Assembly: GCA_963775935.1 (NCBI GenBank)
Contig: CAVZKR010000004.1
Coordinates: 496,001 to 560,000, forward strand
Reading direction: 5' to 3'
Length of the DNA stretch: 64,000 nt
Origin: JBBIPA01 sp963775935
GTDB taxonomy: Bacteria; Chloroflexota; Dehalococcoidia; GIF9; UBA5629
Of the stretch, positions 61,377 to 64,000 are shown one piece after another (positions within the stretch are counted from its first letter, which is position 1; the number at the start of each line of letters is the position of its first letter). The translations under genes and the position numbers were made by a program. The notes under the pieces were generated by a model, which saw only the letters and a list, made by a program, of their open reading frames with translations, searched no databases and had not been told where the DNA came from.

Positions 61377-63224
61377 TTATTGCCCGTTGCTCGGCGGAGG
61401 CCTGTTTTTTAACAGGTGCTGACAATTGGGTTGCCAGCGCTGGAGGCCGCAGGCACTGCAAGGACCATAGCGGCAGTCAGCGGTTGCCTTCTCCTGCCCT
61501 ATGTTGTGATATTCTGTCTGGAGGAAACTGGGAGTGACACCGATATCGATGTGCTGCCAGGGCAAGGGTTCATCGAGGGAGCGTTCTCTTTGCGCGTACG
61601 ATGCAGGGTTGAGCCCGTTCTGGTCAAAGGCATTGAGCCAGTTCTGGTAGTTGAAGTGCTCGGTCCAGGTATCGAACTTGCAGCCGAGCTCCCAGGCTTT
61701 GTGGATGACCTTGCCCAGGCGTCGGTCGCCCCGTGACAAAACCGCTTCTAACAGGCTAATCCTTGGGTCCTGCCAGGAGAGGTGTGCGCCGGCACGGCGT
61801 AAACCCTGTCTGAGCAATTCCTGTTTGGTGGCGAGCGTATCTTCTGCTTCCTGGGCTGACCACTGGCAGGGGGTATGGGGTTTGGGAACAAAGGTTGATA
61901 CGCTGACTCTTATTCTGGGCGACCTGTTTCCCGCTTGCTTACCTGCTTTGCGAATCCTGGTGACCAGCTCGACAATACTTTTAACATCATCGAGAGTCTC
62001 GCTGGGAAGCCCTATCATAAAATAGAGCTTAATGTTCATCCACCCTTTTTCGAAGGCGGCGGCGAGGGTATCCAGAATTACTTCTTCGGACATCACTTTA
62101 TTGATAGCTTGCCTCAGCCTGTCGCTGCCGGCTTCAGGTGCGAAAGTGAGCGTCGTTTTACGCTTCTGTGGCAGCGCTTCTATCAGATTGAACGAAGATG
62201 TATCGAGGCGGAGGCTGGGCAGGGAGATGGAGAGGTTGGAGTGACCATAGGTATGTGAAAGCTGGGAAATTAGTCCGTTGATAGTGGAGTAGTCGCCGGT
62301 GCTTAACGAAACCAGTGACACTTCGCTGTAGCCGCAGTTTTTAACAATATCAGCAACGCTATCGATGACTGTTTGCTGAGGTAATTCACGGACTGGGCGA
62401 TATATCATTCCCGCCTGGCAGAAGCGGCAGCCCCGGCTGCACCCGCGCTGGATTTCTATAGCTCCGCGGTCGTGAATTACTTCGATGTAGGGTACTACCG
62501 GATTGGTAACGGGATGGGGGAGCGGAGTCACTATCTGCCGTTCAATTCTGGGTTTTGCCTCGGCTGCGTTTGGAATGATACCGGCAAACAGGCTCTGCTC
62601 ATTATAATGGACGTGGTACAGGCTGGGCACGTACATACCGGGTAGTTTCGCTGCCTGGCGGAGCAACTCTGCCTTATTGCCTCTGTAAGCGCGGAATACA
62701 TCCAGAAATTTGGCTAAGATTTCTTCAGCTTCACCGATGACGAACAGGTCGAAGAAGTCAGCCGCAGGTTCAGGATTAAATGTGCAACTGCCGCCGGCGA
62801 TTATAAGGGGATGCGAGCTATCTCGCTGGTGGCTGAAAGGTGGAATATGAGACAGGTCAAGCATGTTCACGATGTTGGTGTAGGTGAGTTCATATCCCAG
62901 TGAAAAACCGATAATATCGAAATCTTTTACTGGTCGCTTGCTCTCAAGGCTAAACAGAGGAATACTGAGACGGCGCATCACTGCTTCCATATCAATCCAG
63001 GGAGCGTAAACCCTTTCGGCGAGAACGTCTTTTTGCTGGTTTAGTATGTTGTACAGGATAGGCAATGCCATATTGGACATGCCGATTTCATAGATGTCAG
63101 GGAAGGCAAGAGCGACTCGAAGGGGAATAGTATCCCACTTCTTTACCACGCTGTTCCACTCACCACCGGTATACCGTGCGGGTTTACTAACGTCGTAGAG
63201 AAATTGTTCCAAAGGAGCTGTCAT
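61377..63224 (-). CDS. B12-binding-domain radical SAM protein (TIGR03960 type)
   Basis: This 615-residue radical SAM enzyme has an N-terminal cobalamin-binding-like domain (FPDIYEIGMSNMALPILYNILN; IGFSLGYELTYTNIVNML; IAGGSCTFNPEP) and the cluster motif CSRGCRFCQAG near residue 269. Barrel segments include SLSTGDYSTINGLISQL and TFAPEAGSDRLRQAINK. It resembles the TIGR03960 family, whose role is unknown; the group is often fused or adjacent to a DUF2344 domain, absent here. A second Cys set at the C-terminus (CRYGPCSACGLQRWQPNC) may hold metal. It may form an operon with rplY. Confidence 0.85.
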   Translation of the reverse strand: MTAPLEQFLYDVSKPARYTGGEWNSVVKKWDTIPLRVALAFPDIYEIGMSNMALPILYNILNQQKDVLAERVYAPWIDMEAVMRRLSIPLFSLESKRPVKDFDIIGFSLGYELTYTNIVNMLDLSHIPPFSHQRDSSHPLIIAGGSCTFNPEPAADFFDLFVIGEAEEILAKFLDVFRAYRGNKAELLRQAAKLPGMYVPSLYHVHYNEQSLFAGIIPNAAEAKPRIERQIVTPLPHPVTNPVVPYIEVIHDRGAIEIQRGCSRGCRFCQAGMIYRPVRELPQQTVIDSVADIVKNCGYSEVSLVSLSTGDYSTINGLISQLSHTYGHSNLSISLPSLRLDTSSFNLIEALPQKRKTTLTFAPEAGSDRLRQAINKVMSEEVILDTLAAAFEKGWMNIKLYFMIGLPSETLDDVKSIVELVTRIRKAGKQAGNRSPRIRVSVSTFVPKPHTPCQWSAQEAEDTLATKQELLRQGLRRAGAHLSWQDPRISLLEAVLSRGDRRLGKVIHKAWELGCKFDTWTEHFNYQNWLNAFDQNGLNPASYAQRERSLDEPLPWQHIDIGVTPSFLQTEYHNIGQEKATADCRYGPCSACGLQRWQPNCQHLLKNRPPPSNGQ

Positions 63225-63242
63225 GGTTATTCGAGCCTGTCA

Positions 63243-63271
63243 ATTATAGCCTTCGGCTTTCGGGGCTTCAA
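63243..63271 (-). promoter_or_regulatory. Promoter of the radical SAM gene (TTGAAG-17-TATAAT)
   Basis: On the minus strand TTGAAG (63266-63271) and TATAAT (63243-63248) are 17 bp apart. The predicted start is about 12 bases before the ATG. The -35 lies 5 bp from the end of IS copy E. Confidence 0.8.
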
Positions 63272-63276
63272 CTATG

Positions 63277-64000
63277 CGCATTGCCTCATAATTAAAGTTA
63301 CCGAAAATGGTATCGTTGCCTCATAAATACTGTTACCCAAGGAGTTCATATGACAAGAGGCAGCGTAAAAGAATATGCCGCAGCGATACGGGATCGATAT
63401 CGTTCAGCGAACAAAGTGAGAAAAGGCAAAATGTTAGACGAGTTTATAAGAGTAACTGGCTACCATCGGAAAGCAGCGATCAGGATGCTGCTTAGCGCAG
63501 CACGAAACGGCATGCTGGCCACCGTGGTAGACCTGGCCGATACAGCGTGGTGCTTGAGCCTCTTAAGAGCTATCTGGGAAGCCAGTGACCGGCTATGTTC
63601 CAAGCGTCTCCAGCCATTCCTGCCGGAGATGGTGAAGGTACTCAGGCAACACGGCGAGCAACGGATTGATGCTGTCTCAGGAAAAGTTACTTTGCAGATG
63701 AGTCCAGCGACCATAGACCGGTTGCTAAGATCATGCCGTAAGCTGGGAGGACGCAGGCCATTGAGCACTACCCGGCCAGGCAGTGTATTGAAGAGTTCGA
63801 TACCGATAAGGACTTTCGCAGACTGGCAGGAAAACAAGCCTGGCTTCTTGGAGATAGACCTGGTGGCTCACTGTGGTGAGAGCGCCGAAGGTTTTTATCT
63901 GACTACTCTCTGCGCTGTGGATGTTGCCAGTGGCTGGTCGGAATGCGTTCCGGTCTGGGGTAAAGGTCAGGTGCGGGTGCGATCGGCAGTACACCGGGTA
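63277..64000 (+). mobile_element. Insertion sequence, copy E (second subtype, runs off the window)
   Basis: The left, transposase-proximal end starts with CGCATTGCCTCATAATTAAA at 63277, preceded by the likely target repeat ctatg (63272-63276). The first 70 bp repeat the double terminal motif (attgcctca..gttaccgaa, then gttgcctca..gttaccc). The right end lies beyond the window, so the target duplication cannot be confirmed. It is closely related to copy D. Confidence 0.9.
63350..64000 (+). pseudogene. IS transposase (copy E), partial; two compensated frameshifts
   Basis: The ATG at 63350 follows aaggag. Compared with copy D the protein agrees except for two blocks. Near 63490-63565 the frame is shifted by two bases and then restored by one, replacing the basic GGHRGRPGRY motif with unrelated residues. 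Near 63668-63692 an extra T and a missing C change EKLLCTMSP to GKVTLQMSP. The frame never closes within the window. The catalytic Asp of LEIDLVAHCGE is present. Loss of the basic motif probably impairs DNA binding. Confidence 0.8.

Noticed and set aside
1..64000. CRISPR array or prophage
   Set aside because: No regularly spaced repeats and no phage structural or integrase genes were seen; the only mobile DNA recognised is the IS family and the AT-rich island.

Overview
The window looks like the chromosome of a strictly anaerobic, acetyl-CoA-pathway bacterium, most likely a Chloroflexota (Dehalococcoidia-like) lineage. This is inferred from the combination of an archaeal-type CO dehydrogenase/acetyl-CoA synthase operon, rubrerythrin, DUF2284 and DUF169 proteins, archaeal-type phosphoglycerate mutase and sigma70-like promoters. 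No rRNA is present to fix the taxonomy.

Layout. 0.1-7.2 kb: an insertion sequence (IS), rubrerythrin, an RNase J-like nuclease, an AraC/GyrI regulator, a dCMP deaminase-kinase pair and an IS remnant. 7.4-16.3 kb: transporters, small conserved proteins, pcrA, mutL (frameshifted) and a hydrolase. 16.5-19.3 kb: an AT-rich island with a methyltransferase carrying a DCD/EVE-like N-terminal domain, a probable restriction endonuclease, and a truncated copy of a glycoside hydrolase gene found intact at 23.1 kb. 19.4-25.2 kb: fabF, a second IS copy, degV, the hydrolase and a HAD phosphatase. 25.2-30.2 kb: carB, a permease and a hypothetical gene. 30.2-41.7 kb: a rhodanese lipoprotein gene with two in-frame TGA codons, cooC (frameshifted), and the minus-strand operon acsE-acsD-cdhA-cdhB-cdhC-acsC-nuoE-like-nuoF-like. 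42-47.3 kb: gyrB, nadD, obg and dnaA, with a candidate oriC between obg and dnaA; obg and dnaA both carry several indels. 47.5-53 kb: fmt, Zn-peptidase, mazG (frameshifted), tRNA-Pro, apgM, lysC, nifU-like. 53.2-64 kb: IS, TPR-gyrA-marC, a beta-propeller lipoprotein, a phosphodiesterase, rplY, a radical SAM gene and a partial IS.

Three things stand out. First, five copies of one DDE insertion-sequence family are present. All four that keep the transposase-proximal end sit with that end exactly one 5-bp target duplication (or one 5-bp target-sized gap, for the copy cut by the window edge) upstream of a -35 hexamer of a promoter with 17-bp spacing, always facing away from the host gene. This suggests an element that targets the upstream edge of sigma70 promoters. 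Second, the rhodanese gene reads through two TGA codons, each exactly where the expected YCSCP active-site motif has Cys, and a hairpin of bacterial SECIS type follows at the right distance; a double-selenocysteine rhodanese is the best explanation. Third, the CODH/ACS is archaeal in subunit make-up (epsilon subunit, short acetyl-CoA synthase) but is joined to the bacterial methyltransferase AcsE and to two NADH-dehydrogenase-like diaphorase subunits.

Single-base indels break mutL, cooC, mazG, obg and dnaA. Because obg and dnaA are normally essential, sequence error in part of this window must be considered alongside real decay.
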